Below, piece by piece: positions 25,804-34,664 of a DNA stretch of 64,000 nucleotides. The first letter of the stretch is position 1, and the number at the start of each line of letters is the position of its first letter. The stretch spans positions 4,968,028-5,032,027 of the forward strand of contig NZ_KN676113.1 in assembly GCF_000802185.1 (NCBI RefSeq), read 5' to 3'. Both the position numbers and the translations under genes were made by a program. The notes beneath the pieces were generated by a model. The model saw only the letters and a list, made by a program, of their open reading frames with translations, did not search any database and had not been told where the DNA came from. Source of the stretch: Belnapia sp. F-4-1. Its GTDB lineage: Bacteria; Pseudomonadota; Alphaproteobacteria; Acetobacterales; Acetobacteraceae.

Positions 25804-27138
25804 TCAACCCTCGGCGCCGAGCTTCAACCGCAACGCCGCCCGCTCCCGCCCGATCAGCGGCAGCAGGACCTTGAGGTCGGGCCCATGATCCTCGCCGGTC
25901 AGCGCCAGGCGGAGCGGCAGGAACAGCGCCTTGCCCTTGCGGCCGGTGGTCTGCTTCAGCGCCTCGGTCCAGGCACCCCAGGTCGCGGCGTCCCAGGGCT
26001 CCGGCTGCAGGGCAGCGAGGGCGGCTCGGAGGAACTCCCCCTCCCCCGGCTGGACCGGCGGGACGATGCTGCCGCGCACCACCTCGAACCAGGGCTTCGC
26101 CTCGCCGAGCAGGTCGAGGTTGCCGCGCACCGCAAGCCAGAATTCCTCGTCGGCGCCCGCGGGAAGCTGCGCCCTCACCGCCTCGAAGGGCAGCTCATGC
26201 AGGTGCTTCCGGTTCAGGGCGAGCAGCTGCTGCACGTCGAACCGCGCGGCGGAGCGGGAGATGGCGGTCAGCGCGAAGCCCGGCACCAGCTCCGCCGGCA
26301 TCCCGGGCGCCGGGTCGGTCGAGGTGCCGAGGGCGGCGAGGTAGCCTGCCAGCGCCGCAGGCTCCACCCCGTCGCGGCGGAGCTGGCGGAGGGACAGGCT
26401 GCCGAGGCGCTTGGAGAGCGGCCCGCCATCCGCATCGGTCAGCAGCGGCAGATGGGCGAAGGAAAGCGCCTGCGGCCGGCCGCCGAGTGCCTCCCAGATA
26501 TCAAGCTGCACGCCCGTATTGGTCACATGGTCCTCGCCGCGGACGATATGCGTCACCCGACTGTCGAGGTCGTCCACCACTGAGGTGAAGGTATAGAGCG
26601 GCGAGCCATCGGCGCGGACCAGCACGGGGTCGGAGAGGCTGGAGAGCTTCACCGCGCGCCGCCCGAGCACGCCATCCTCCCACTCGCGCTGGAGGCCGCC
26701 CAGCTTGAAGCGCCAATAGGGCCGCTTGCCATTGGCCAGCGCCCGCTCATACTGCTCCTGCGTCATCTTGAGGGCGCCGCGGTCATAGAGCGGCGGCCGG
26801 CCCTGCTTGAGGCGGAGCTCCCGCTTGTAGCGCAACTCCTCCTCGCTCTCGAAGCAGGGGTAGAGGTGGCCGGATGCCTTCAGCCGCTCGGCCGCCGCGG
26901 CATAGAGCGGCAGGCGGTCGGACTGGCGGAAGCTCTCGTCCCAGTCGAGGCCGAGCCAGCGGAGGTCCTCCTGCAAGGCCTCGGCATATTCCGCCTTGGA
27001 GCGCTCCAGATCCGTATCGTCGAGCCGCAGCAGCACCGTGCCGCCGCGCTGCCGGGCGAAGAGCCAGTTCACCAGCGCGGCGCGGGCGTTGCCGACGTGC
27101 AGCAGCCCGGTCGGCGAGGGGGCGAAGCGGAGCTTCAT
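25804..27138 (-). CDS. gltX: glutamyl-tRNA synthetase
   Basis: A 444-residue class I synthetase. It begins MKLRFAPSPTGLLHVGNARA (HIGH variant HVGN) and has LLRLDDTDLERSKAEYAEAL, DDLDSRVTHIVRGEDHVTNT and the KMSKS-variant LSKRLGS in GGPLSKRLGSLSLRQLR. It attaches Glu to tRNA-Glu; in bacteria lacking glutaminyl-tRNA synthetase such enzymes may also charge tRNA-Gln, which the sequence alone does not settle. The start overlaps the preceding small gene in ATGA, indicating coupling. The short form (about 440) is typical of one of the two GltX types in Alphaproteobacteria. Confidence 0.97.
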   Translation of the reverse strand: MKLRFAPSPTGLLHVGNARAALVNWLFARQRGGTVLLRLDDTDLERSKAEYAEALQEDLRWLGLDWDESFRQSDRLPLYAAAAERLKASGHLYPCFESEEELRYKRELRLKQGRPPLYDRGALKMTQEQYERALANGKRPYWRFKLGGLQREWEDGVLGRRAVKLSSLSDPVLVRADGSPLYTFTSVVDDLDSRVTHIVRGEDHVTNTGVQLDIWEALGGRPQALSFAHLPLLTDADGGPLSKRLGSLSLRQLRRDGVEPAALAGYLAALGTSTDPAPGMPAELVPGFALTAISRSAARFDVQQLLALNRKHLHELPFEAVRAQLPAGADEEFWLAVRGNLDLLGEAKPWFEVVRGSIVPPVQPGEGEFLRAALAALQPEPWDAATWGAWTEALKQTTGRKGKALFLPLRLALTGEDHGPDLKVLLPLIGRERAALRLKLGAEG

Positions 27139-27446
27139 GCCCGGCGGCCCCGCGGCTCGAGCGTCAGGCAGTCGGTCTCCGCCCTGCGGCCGGCAGGGGT
27201 GGCAAAGCCATGCGCTGCCGAGGCCTCATGGCCGAAGGCGGGGGTGCGGGCATATCCGCCGAAGCTACGATACATTTCTCTCAATTCCTCGGCGGATCCG
27301 GTCCCGGCCCGCAAATCCTCGATCTGGGCGCAAATGGAGCGGCGGGCCTGTTCCGCCCCGGCGAAGCCTTTCGCCGTCCATTCGCCATTTGGTCGTTCCT
27401 CGCCCGGATCGCCATAATCCCGGCAGCGGACGGCGTGAAGGCTCAC
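27135..27446 (-). CDS. hypothetical protein coupled to gltX
   Basis: A 103-residue protein of unknown function. It reads SLHAVRCRDYGDPGEERPNG after the initiator, then EWTAKGFAGAEQARRSICAQ and ELREMYRSFGGYARTPAFG, ending basic (LEPRGRRA). GTG 27446 overlaps the upstream gene's stop in GTGA, and its own stop overlaps the gltX start in ATGA. These two couplings are the best support for translation from this start. It has no signal peptide or membrane segment. Confidence 0.6.
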   Translation of the reverse strand: MSLHAVRCRDYGDPGEERPNGEWTAKGFAGAEQARRSICAQIEDLRAGTGSAEELREMYRSFGGYARTPAFGHEASAAHGFATPAGRRAETDCLTLEPRGRRA

Positions 27447-27835
27447 GCTTCCTCCTCTTCGCCATCCTCCTCGTCGCGGCGGGGGTCGAGGGCGCGCCAA
27501 TTCCTGTCCTCGGCATCGCGTACCGGCTGGGCGGCGAAGTCGGCGAGTTCCGTGGCGCTGGCCCAGGCCTGCTCGCCGGCACCCTGCACCTCGGCATCCT
27601 CGCCGAAGGCGAACCAGCTGGCGATCACCTCGTCCGGCGTCATCCCGGCGGTGCGGGAGCGCTCCAGGCTGTCCCGCACATAGCGGCGGGCGAAGGCGTT
27701 GGCATGCTCCAGGGTGCGGAAGCCGGTGACGGTCTCGACCGGTTCGGAGCCGTTGGCGCCCGAAAGGTCCATGATCCGCACCGAAAGCCCGGTCTGGAGA
27801 AAGGGATTGGGGCGGAAGATGGGGTCGTCGCTCAT
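27443..27835 (-). CDS. hypothetical protein, acidic C-terminus
   Basis: A 130-residue protein. Residues 15-70 (TGLSVRIMDLSGANGSEPVE, then TGFRTLEHANAFARRYVRDS) suggest a small mixed alpha/beta domain; FRTLEHANAFARRYVRDSLE resembles a helix that often follows a beta-strand in stress- or phage-type small proteins, but I cannot name the family. The tail is strongly acidic (RRDEEDGEEEEA). It is the first gene of the operon leading to gltX and overlaps the next gene by 4 bp. Confidence 0.65.
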   Translation of the reverse strand: MSDDPIFRPNPFLQTGLSVRIMDLSGANGSEPVETVTGFRTLEHANAFARRYVRDSLERSRTAGMTPDEVIASWFAFGEDAEVQGAGEQAWASATELADFAAQPVRDAEDRNWRALDPRRDEEDGEEEEA

Positions 27836-27945
27836 GGCCGGAAGCTAGGGACGGGCCCGGCCAGGGTCAACGCGGCCGCCATGCTGGACCGGCCGCCGTG
27901 CCGCATGATAGCTCGCCGGGGCCGATCACGCCGGGCGGAGCACGC

Positions 27946-28686
27946 ATGAGCCTCCAATTGAACTATGTCCAGAGTTATGCCGCCATGGTCCGTGCCTACC
28001 TCGCGGCCTTCCCGGAGGATGAGGCGGTCGCCCGCTCGGTCGGCGGCAATCTCGAGCTGTTCGGCGTGCTGGAGCACAGCCTGCTGCGGCAATACGGGCT
28101 GCGGGATGACAGCCGCGTCGTCGATGTCGGCTGCGGCGCCGGGCGGCTGGCGGCGCAGCTCCGGCGCTATCCGGCGCTGCGCTATCTCGGCCTCGACGTG
28201 GTGCCGGAGCTGCTGGACTATTGCCGACGGAAGATGGCCCGGCCCGACTTCCGGCTGGAGCTGAGCCAGGGCAACCGCATTCCGCTGGCCGATGGCGAGG
28301 CGGATCTCGTCACCTTCTTCTCGGTCTTCACTCATCTCCTGCACGAGGAATCCTACGTCTACCTGCAGGAATGCGCCCGGGTGCTGGCGCCGGGCGGGCG
28401 GGTGATCTTCTCCTTCTTCGAATTCGCCGTCGAAGCCCAGTGGAGCGTCTTCGAGGGCAATGTCGACTGGGTGCGCAAGCGCTCCTATCTCGGCCACATC
28501 AACGTCTTCATGCATGCCGATGACCTGCGGCTCTGGGCCAAGCGGCTCGGCTTCACCGTCATTGCCATGGAGCGGGGCGACAAGCCGAGCATCGCCATCA
28601 CCCCAGAGACTGCGACCGAGGCGGTGCCGGCCGGGCCGCGGGCCCTTGGCCAGTCCTATTGCGTGCTGGAGAAGCTGAAGGCGTAA
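27946..28686 (+). CDS. class I SAM-dependent methyltransferase
   Basis: A 246-residue enzyme. SAM-binding motif I is RVVDVGCGAGRLAAQLRR, followed by motif II YLGLDVVPELLDYCRR, the post-II block RIPLADGEADLVTFFSVFTH and ARVLAPGGRVIFSFFEF. It belongs to the broad Methyltransf_11/25 group; the acceptor is unknown. ATG 27946 is preceded by GGCGGAG; an in-frame ATG at 27898 has no such site. The gene is divergent from the gltX operon and about 80 bp before an FAD monooxygenase gene, with which it may share transcription. Confidence 0.88.
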   Translation: MSLQLNYVQSYAAMVRAYLAAFPEDEAVARSVGGNLELFGVLEHSLLRQYGLRDDSRVVDVGCGAGRLAAQLRRYPALRYLGLDVVPELLDYCRRKMARPDFRLELSQGNRIPLADGEADLVTFFSVFTHLLHEESYVYLQECARVLAPGGRVIFSFFEFAVEAQWSVFEGNVDWVRKRSYLGHINVFMHADDLRLWAKRLGFTVIAMERGDKPSIAITPETATEAVPAGPRALGQSYCVLEKLKA

Positions 28687-28766
28687 CACTCCTCACCAAT
28701 TGGTTACGGGGATGGACCGGCCTGCCGCCGCGCGATACGGAAGCGAAAACAACAGGGAAGACGAGC

Positions 28767-30023
28767 ATGCGCGTCCTGGTCATCGGCGGCGGCATCGGTG
28801 GGCTGGCGACGGCGCTGGCGGTGCATGCGGCCGGGATCGAGGTTGAGGTCTTCGAAGCGGCGGCGGAAGTCCGCCCGCTCGGCGTCGGCATCAACCTCCA
28901 GCCGCATGCGGTGCGCGAGCTCACAGAGCTCGGTCTCGGGGAGGCATTGGCGGCGAATGGTGTTGCGACTCAGGAATTCCGCTACGCCAACCGCTTCGGC
29001 CAGACCATCTGGGCCGAACCGCGCGGCCTCGCCGCTGGCTATCGCTGGCCGCAATACTCCATTCACCGCGGCCGGTTGCAGATGCTCCTCTGGGATGCGG
29101 CACTGGCCCGGCTCGGGACGGAGCGGCTCCATAGCGGGCGCCGGCTCGCGGGTTTCAGCCAGGACGAGGCGGGCGTCACCGCGCATTTCGGGGATGGCAG
29201 CACGGCCCGCGGCGATGCGCTGATCGGCGCCGACGGCATCCATTCCGCGGTCCGCGCCTGCCTCGTCCCCGGCGAGGGCGCGCCGCGCTGGAACGGCGCC
29301 ATCCTTTGGCGGGCGGTGAGCCCGGCGCGGCCCTTCCTCAGCGGCGCCACCATGGTGCAGGCAGGCCATCGGGACACGAAATTCGTCTGCTACCCGATCG
29401 GCGAGGCCCCCGGCGGGCGGATGCTGGTCAACTGGATCGCCGAGCAGCGCTTCCCGGCCACGACGCCCTGGGCGCGGGAGGACTGGAACCGCCCGGCGCG
29501 CATCGAGGACTTCCTGCCGATCTTCGCCGACTGGCGCTTCGCCTGGCTCGACGTGCCCGGGCTGATCCGCGCGGCCGAAGCAGTCTATGAATTCCCCATG
29601 GTGGACCGCGACCCGCTGCCGCGCTGGCGCCAGGGCCGGGTGACGCTGCTCGGCGATGCGGCCCATCCCATGTACCCGATCGGCTCCAACGGTGCCTCCC
29701 AGGCCGTGCTGGATGCCCGCTTCCTCGCCTTGCAACTGGCGCGGCACGGCGCTGTGGAGGCCGGGCTCGAGGCCTATGAGGCGGTGCGCCGGCCGGCGAC
29801 GGCTGCGGTCGTCGAGGCCAATCGCGGCGACGGGCCGGACCGGGTGTTGGACCTGGTCCATGCCCGCGCGCCGGATGGATTCGATCGGCTGGAGGATGTC
29901 GTCCCCTGTGCCGAGCTGGAGGCGACGATCAACGGCTACAAGCGCATCGCAGGTTTCGATCCGGCGACGCTGAACACCCGCGAGAGCTGGAGCGTCACAC
30001 CGGGACCTCGCCCGGCGGCTTGA
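28767..30023 (+). CDS. FAD-dependent monooxygenase (PHBH-type flavoprotein)
   Basis: A 418-residue group A flavin monooxygenase. The N-terminal dinucleotide fold is MRVLVIGGGIGGLATALAVH with the acidic end of strand 2 at EVEVFEAA. ALIGADGIHSAVR is the conserved DG motif. RVTLLGDAAHPMYPIGSNGA is the GD motif contacting the FAD ribose. Such enzymes hydroxylate aromatic rings with NAD(P)H and O2. Its neighbours are an amino-acid-type regulator and phenylalanine/tyrosine catabolism genes, so an aromatic substrate is plausible but unproved. ATG 28767 follows AGGGAAG. The 3' end overlaps the convergent regulator gene by 29 bp. Confidence 0.9.
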   Translation: MRVLVIGGGIGGLATALAVHAAGIEVEVFEAAAEVRPLGVGINLQPHAVRELTELGLGEALAANGVATQEFRYANRFGQTIWAEPRGLAAGYRWPQYSIHRGRLQMLLWDAALARLGTERLHSGRRLAGFSQDEAGVTAHFGDGSTARGDALIGADGIHSAVRACLVPGEGAPRWNGAILWRAVSPARPFLSGATMVQAGHRDTKFVCYPIGEAPGGRMLVNWIAEQRFPATTPWAREDWNRPARIEDFLPIFADWRFAWLDVPGLIRAAEAVYEFPMVDRDPLPRWRQGRVTLLGDAAHPMYPIGSNGASQAVLDARFLALQLARHGAVEAGLEAYEAVRRPATAAVVEANRGDGPDRVLDLVHARAPDGFDRLEDVVPCAELEATINGYKRIAGFDPATLNTRESWSVTPGPRPAA

Positions 30024-30468
30024 GGGCGGTGAGGACGAAGCTGCTGCGCGTCTCCTTCACCCCCGGCATGCGCAGCAGGGCCTTCAGCGCGAATTCGGCA
30101 TAGGCCTCGAAATCCGCGGCGAGGACGTGGAGCAGGTAGTCCATCTCGCCGCTCATCGCATAGGCGGCGAGCACTTCCGGCCGCTCGGCCAGGGCCTTGT
30201 GGAAGCGGTCCACCACCTCCTCCGCATGGCTCTCCAGCGCGACCATGACGAAAGCCTGAAGCGGCAGCCCGAGCCGCGCCGGGTCGAGCACCGCGCCGTA
30301 GCGGGCGATGATGCCCGCCTCTTCCAGCCGCCGGACGCGGCGCTGGCAAGGCGTCGGCGACAGGCCGACCTGCTCGGCCAGCGCCACCACCGGCAACCGG
30401 CCGTCGCGTTGCAGGGCACGCAGGATGCGGCGGTCGAGCGCATCGAGGTCGGTAGTGGCTTTCGCCAT
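29995..30468 (-). CDS. Lrp/AsnC family transcriptional regulator
   Basis: A 157-residue regulator. The N-terminal HTH reads LDALDRRILRALQRDGRLPV, then ALAEQVGLSPTPCQRRVRRL. The C-terminal RAM ligand domain includes GLPLQAFVMVALESHAEEVV, then VLAAYAMSGEMDYLLHVLAA. These proteins form octamers and respond to amino acids. It is divergent from phhA-hpd (114 bp gap), so it probably regulates phenylalanine and tyrosine breakdown in response to one of those amino acids. The promoter region between them carries a clear dyad. Confidence 0.92.
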   Translation of the reverse strand: MAKATTDLDALDRRILRALQRDGRLPVVALAEQVGLSPTPCQRRVRRLEEAGIIARYGAVLDPARLGLPLQAFVMVALESHAEEVVDRFHKALAERPEVLAAYAMSGEMDYLLHVLAADFEAYAEFALKALLRMPGVKETRSSFVLTALKPPGEVPV

Positions 30469-30546
30469 GGCAAGGCCTTCCGATAGCGGGTTTCGCTCAA
30501 TCTAGCCGGCGCTGGCGTGAAGTTTGCCGAAAATCCCTCCGTGCCT

Positions 30547-30562
30547 CCGGTTAACCTACCGG
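30547..30562. promoter_or_regulatory. CCGGT-N6-ACCGG dyad, candidate AsnC-family operator upstream of phhA
   Basis: CCGGT (30547-30551) and ACCGG (30558-30562) form a perfect inverted repeat 20 bp before the phhA ATG and 79 bp before the divergent regulator start. The six-base centre is TAACCT. The position suits repression or activation of both genes by the AsnC-type protein. Confidence 0.45.
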
Positions 30563-30581
30563 CAAGCATGGGAGGTCCGTC

Positions 30582-31415
30582 ATGGATGGGCTGATCGAAG
30601 GACTGCCGGCCGGGCTGCGGGGCGATTACGCGGCCGCCGCGGCTGATTTCACCCTGATGCAGAACATGGCGCGCTATGCGCCAGCCGATCACGCCACATG
30701 GCGGACGCTCTACCGGCGCCAGGCAGCGCTGCTGCCGCTCCATGCGGCGGCCGCCTTCCGCACCGGCCTCGCCGCCCTCCCCTTCGCCGAGGGGGTGCCG
30801 GACTTCGCTGCCTGCTCCGCGCGGCTGCGCGCGGCCACCGGCTGGAGCCTGGTTGCGGTGCCGGGGCTGATCCCGGACGGCGCCTTCTTCGGCCATCTTG
30901 CCGCACGGCGCTTCCCCATCACCTGCTGGATCCGCCAGCCGGAGGAGCTGGACTACATCGTCGAGCCGGACATCTTCCACGACGCCTTCGGCCATGTGCC
31001 GCTGCTGACCCAGCCGGACTTCGCTGAGTTCCTCGCCGCCTATGGCCGCCTCGGCGAGCAGGCGGCACGGATGGGCGCGCTGAAGCCGCTGGCCCGGCTC
31101 TACTGGCACATGGTCGAATTCGGCCTGATCCGGGAGGATGGCGGGCTGCGCGCCTATGGCGCCGGCATCCTCTCCTCCTCCGCCGAGACGGTGCATGCGA
31201 CCGGGAGCGACAGGCCGCGGCGCCTCCGCTTCGACCCGCGCCGCGTGCTGCGCAGCGAGTATTTCATCGACGACCTGCAGCCGACCTATTTCGTCATCGA
31301 GAGCTATGCCGAGCTCTTCGCGGCGATGCAGGACCTGCCGCGTTTGCTGGCCGAGGCCCGCGATGCGGAGCCGATCGCGCCCGGCGCCGCGGCCCCCGGC
31401 GACCAACCCGTCTGA
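30582..31415 (+). CDS. phhA: phenylalanine 4-monooxygenase
   Basis: A 277-residue pterin-dependent aromatic amino-acid hydroxylase of bacterial length. The iron ligands are visible: His133 and His138 in DIFHDAFGHVPLL, and Glu179 in WHMVEFGL. RRFPITCWIRQPEELDYIVE and RRVLRSEYFIDDLQPTYFVI are further family blocks. It converts Phe to Tyr using tetrahydrobiopterin and O2. ATG 30582 is preceded by GGGAGG. The hpd gene follows after 11 bp, forming a phenylalanine-tyrosine catabolic operon. No pterin dehydratase (phhB) gene is in the window. Confidence 0.96.
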   Translation: MDGLIEGLPAGLRGDYAAAAADFTLMQNMARYAPADHATWRTLYRRQAALLPLHAAAAFRTGLAALPFAEGVPDFAACSARLRAATGWSLVAVPGLIPDGAFFGHLAARRFPITCWIRQPEELDYIVEPDIFHDAFGHVPLLTQPDFAEFLAAYGRLGEQAARMGALKPLARLYWHMVEFGLIREDGGLRAYGAGILSSSAETVHATGSDRPRRLRFDPRRVLRSEYFIDDLQPTYFVIESYAELFAAMQDLPRLLAEARDAEPIAPGAAAPGDQPV

Positions 31416-31426
31416 GGAGACCGAGC

Positions 31427-32530
31427 ATGGACATCCCTCCCGATCGCACTGGCTTTGCCGGCACCATCTCCGACCAGAACCCGATGGGCACGGACGGATT
31501 CGAATTCGTCGAGTTCACCGGCCCCGACATGCCGGGGCTGGAGGCCCTGTTCGGCCGGCTCGGCTTCATCCGCGTCGCCGTCCATCGCAGCAAGCAGGTC
31601 TCGCTTTGGCGGCAGGGCGATATCAACTTCATCCTGAACGCGGAGCCGGAGAGCTTCGCCCAGGCCTTCCAGAAGGTGCACGGGCCTTCCGCCTGCGCCA
31701 TGGCTTTCCGTGTCGCCGATGCGGCGAAAGCGTATGAGAGGGCGATCGCCCTCGGCGCCAAGCCCGTCACCGGCAAGGTCGGGCCGATGGAGCTGAACAT
31801 CCCGGCCATCGAGGGCATCGGCGGGAGCCTGCTCTATTTCGTCGACCGCTATGGCGCGAAGGGCAGCATCTACGATGTCGATTTCCGCTGGATCGAGGGT
31901 GCCAATCCACGACCGGCGGGCCAGGGCCTCACCGTGATCGACCACCTGACGCACAACGTGCATCGCGGGCGCATGGATGTGTGGTGGAGCTTCTACGAGA
32001 AACTCTTCAATTTCCGCGAGATCCGCTACTTCGACATCGAGGGCAAGCTGACCGGGCTGAGGTCCCGCGCACTAACCTCGCCTTGCGGCCAGATCCGCAT
32101 CCCGATCAACGAGAGCAGCGACGACAAGTCGCAGATCGAGGAATATCTCCGCGCCTACAACGGCGAGGGCATCCAGCACATCGCCCTCGGCACCAACGAC
32201 ATCTTCGCCAGCGTCGAGGGCATGCGAACGGGCGGGATCGAGTTCATGGACAGCCCGGACACCTATTACGAGCTGCTGCCGAAGCGCATGCCCGACCTGA
32301 CGGCCGAGGAGATCGAGCGGCTGGCGCGCAACCGCATCCTCACCGACGGCGCGCCAACGCCGGAAGGCGGGCGGCTGCTGCAGATCTTCACCGGCACCGT
32401 CATCGGCCCGATCTTTTTCGAGCTGATCCAGCGCAAGGGCGACCAGGGCTTCGGCGAGGGCAATTTCCGCGCCCTATTCGAAAGCATCGAGCTGGACCAG
32501 ATTCGCCGCGGAGTACTGGCGGCGGAGTAG
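31427..32530 (+). CDS. hpd: 4-hydroxyphenylpyruvate dioxygenase
   Basis: A 367-residue Fe(II) dioxygenase made of two vicinal-oxygen-chelate halves. The metal ligands are His173 (TVIDHLTHNV), His251 (GEGIQHIALGTNDI) and Glu332 (FTGTVIGPIFFELIQRKG). It converts 4-hydroxyphenylpyruvate to homogentisate, the step after tyrosine transamination. Its place just downstream of phhA gives a two-gene module; homogentisate dioxygenase and later enzymes are not in this window. The gene ends at 32530, and the convergent fliJ-like gene ends about 290 bp away. Confidence 0.97.
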   Translation: MDIPPDRTGFAGTISDQNPMGTDGFEFVEFTGPDMPGLEALFGRLGFIRVAVHRSKQVSLWRQGDINFILNAEPESFAQAFQKVHGPSACAMAFRVADAAKAYERAIALGAKPVTGKVGPMELNIPAIEGIGGSLLYFVDRYGAKGSIYDVDFRWIEGANPRPAGQGLTVIDHLTHNVHRGRMDVWWSFYEKLFNFREIRYFDIEGKLTGLRSRALTSPCGQIRIPINESSDDKSQIEEYLRAYNGEGIQHIALGTNDIFASVEGMRTGGIEFMDSPDTYYELLPKRMPDLTAEEIERLARNRILTDGAPTPEGGRLLQIFTGTVIGPIFFELIQRKGDQGFGEGNFRALFESIELDQIRRGVLAAE

Positions 32531-32820
32531 GTCTCAGCGGCAGGCCGCAACGGGGCCTGCGCGGCCTGTGCCCCCGGCCGCGTGCCCTGGCACGGGCCTC
32601 GATCTCCGCCGGGTTGGGCTGGCGCTCTGCCAGCCCCAGTCCGGGCCGATGCGCTGCAGCGTCCTGGCGGATTGGGCCAAGGCATGACCCGCCGTCAGGA
32701 ACCGACATGCCACGGCCAGCAGAGGCCGCCATTGCCGAAGGTCGGGCATCGCACCGACCCCTTTCCTTCCGGCTACGCACCCTGCACCGCTCAGCGTCTC
32801 CCGGTCGTGGCCGTCGCCTG
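32531..32820. other. non-coding gap between convergent hpd and fliJ-like genes
   Basis: 290 bp with no supported gene. Short GC-rich palindromic patches are present (for example CGGCAGGCCG near the hpd stop), but I see no stem followed by a T-run and no tRNA-like structure. Confidence 0.4.
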
Positions 32821-33222
32821 TTATTCGCGCAGGGCAAGGCGCGCCGCGGCCTCGTCGAGCACCGATTGTGAGCGGCGCGCGGCCTGACGCCGTGCTGCCT
32901 CTGCCCGGGCCTCGCGCAAATGCTCCAACGCCCGCTCCGCGGCACGGCACTCAGCCAGGCCTTGCCGGGCGATGGTGGCGCTTTCGTCGGCGAATCCGGC
33001 GGCGCGGATGGCGCGATCCCGCTCGGCCACGCCGCGGGCGAGCCATTGGCCGTAATCCGCCTCCCCGCCCGGTTGCCTCTCCAGGCGGAGCGCCGCAACG
33101 GCCGCCGCCGCGCGAAGCTCGGCCGCCATCAACCGGCTATTGGCCTCGCCGAGCACGCGCCGCGCCTCGTCGCTCTCCAGCCGCCGCAGCCGGGCCAAGG
33201 CGGCAAGCGGGTCACGCCGCAT
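32821..33222 (-). CDS. FliJ-like flagellar export chaperone
   Basis: A 133-residue protein, almost all helical and rich in Ala, Arg and Glu with heptad-like spacing (ALARLRRLESDEARRVLGEA, then ECRAAERALEHLREARAEAA). FliJ is a coiled-coil component of the flagellar export gate ATPase complex; the sequence is poorly conserved. The start at 33222 overlaps the fliI stop by 11 bp, the normal fliI-fliJ arrangement. The assignment rests on size, coiled-coil character and this position rather than on strong sequence motifs. Confidence 0.65.
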   Translation of the reverse strand: MRRDPLAALARLRRLESDEARRVLGEANSRLMAAELRAAAAVAALRLERQPGGEADYGQWLARGVAERDRAIRAAGFADESATIARQGLAECRAAERALEHLREARAEAARRQAARRSQSVLDEAAARLALRE

Positions 33223-34576
33223 CGGTACCGCCCAGCGCCTCGGCCAGCGCAGCGAAGGCCCCCGCAACGGTGTCCCGCTCGCCCTTGCCCTGGGCGAGCA
33301 TGGCTTCGATCCGCGGCGCAAGACGAACCGCCTCATCCACCGCCGGGTCGGCCCCGGCACGATAGGCGCCGAGTCGGACCAGATCCGCCATCTCCCCGTG
33401 CAGGGCGAGGATGGCGCGCGCACGCCGCATCAGCGCCGCCTCCTCGGGCCGCAGGCAGCCGGGCACGGTGCGCGAGAGGCTGCGCAGGATGTCGATCGCC
33501 GGATAACGCCCACGCTCGCCGATGGCGCGGTCGAGCACCACATGTCCGTCGAGGATGCCGCGCACCGCATCGGCCACCGGCTCGTCATGGTCATCGCCTT
33601 CGACCAGCACGGTGAAGAGGCCGGTGATGGCGCCGGCGCATCCCTCCGCCCGCGGGCCGGCGCGCTCCAGCAGCCGCGGCAACTCGGCGAAGACACCCGG
33701 CGTGTAGCCGCGCGTCGTTGGTGGCTCGCCCGCCGCGAGGCCGATCTCCCGCAGGGCGAGGGCGAAGCGGGTGACGCTGTCCATCATCAGCAGCACCTGC
33801 CGGCCGGCATCGGCGAAATGCTCGGCGATGGCCATGGCGGCGAGCGCGGCCTCGCGGCGCATCAGCGGCGGGCTGTCCGACGTGGCGCAGACGACGATGC
33901 TGCGGGCGAGGCCGGCCTGGCCGAGGTCGTCCTCCAGAAACTCCCGCAATTCCCTTCCCCGCTCCCCGACCAGGGCCAACACGGCGACATCGCAATCCGC
34001 CCCCGCCGCCAGCATGGAGAGCAGGGTGGACTTGCCCACGCCCGAGGCCGCGAAAAGGCCGAGCCGCTGGCCGCGCCGGCAGGTGGCGAAGGCATCGAGC
34101 GCCCTTACGCCAAGATCGAGCCGTGGTCCCAGCCGCGCCCGCGTCCCCGCCTCCGGCGGTGCGGCGCGGACCGGTAGCGGCAACGGCCCAGGGCGAAGCG
34201 GCCCCTTGCCATCGATCGGCCGCCCGAGCGGATCGATCACCCGCCCGAGCCAGCTGTCATCGACGAACAGGCAGGCCGGCGGCGCCAGCACGGCCGGTGT
34301 ACCGGGAGCGATGCCCTCCAGCGGTGCGAAGGCGAGAGCACGGGCATGCCCGGCCTGAAACCCAACGACCTCGGCCGGGATCGGCGGCTGATTAGCTGAT
34401 TGTAGATGAAGCCGGGCGCCGACCTGCAACCAAGAGGCGAGTCCCTCAACACTAAGCTGGAGCCCCCCCGCCCCTACAACCGTGCCGTGCAGGCGAAGCC
34501 GTTCGGTGCGCTGCAGGGTGGATTGCAGGCCTTTTAAGGGCGAATTCGAGTGCATCCTCATGGGAACGGATCTCAT
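33212..34576 (-). CDS. fliI: flagellar export ATPase FliI
   Basis: A 454-residue F1-beta-like ATPase. Walker A is GLFAASGVGKSTLL (about residues 173-186). VLALVGERGRELREFLEDD is the strongly conserved FliI/SctN block. VLLMMDSVTRFALALREIGL includes Walker B, and GYTPGVFAELPRLLERAG is typical of export ATPases. It powers or regulates export of flagellar proteins. Starts at 34576, 34561 and 34555 are possible; I list the longest of the three. The open frame continues far upstream antisense to the regulator gene, which I reject. FliI is preferred over a virulence ATPase because fliJ, che genes and ctrA adjoin it. Confidence 0.93.
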   Translation of the reverse strand: MRSVPMRMHSNSPLKGLQSTLQRTERLRLHGTVVGAGGLQLSVEGLASWLQVGARLHLQSANQPPIPAEVVGFQAGHARALAFAPLEGIAPGTPAVLAPPACLFVDDSWLGRVIDPLGRPIDGKGPLRPGPLPLPVRAAPPEAGTRARLGPRLDLGVRALDAFATCRRGQRLGLFAASGVGKSTLLSMLAAGADCDVAVLALVGERGRELREFLEDDLGQAGLARSIVVCATSDSPPLMRREAALAAMAIAEHFADAGRQVLLMMDSVTRFALALREIGLAAGEPPTTRGYTPGVFAELPRLLERAGPRAEGCAGAITGLFTVLVEGDDHDEPVADAVRGILDGHVVLDRAIGERGRYPAIDILRSLSRTVPGCLRPEEAALMRRARAILALHGEMADLVRLGAYRAGADPAVDEAVRLAPRIEAMLAQGKGERDTVAGAFAALAEALGGTDAA

Positions 34577-34664
34577 TTTGAGAGTTTTGAGACATCGTCT
34601 CCGATCTTTATGCGTCTCAAAGATGAATAAGTTCTTCCAAATGCGCGTGAAAGTGATATCTCTA

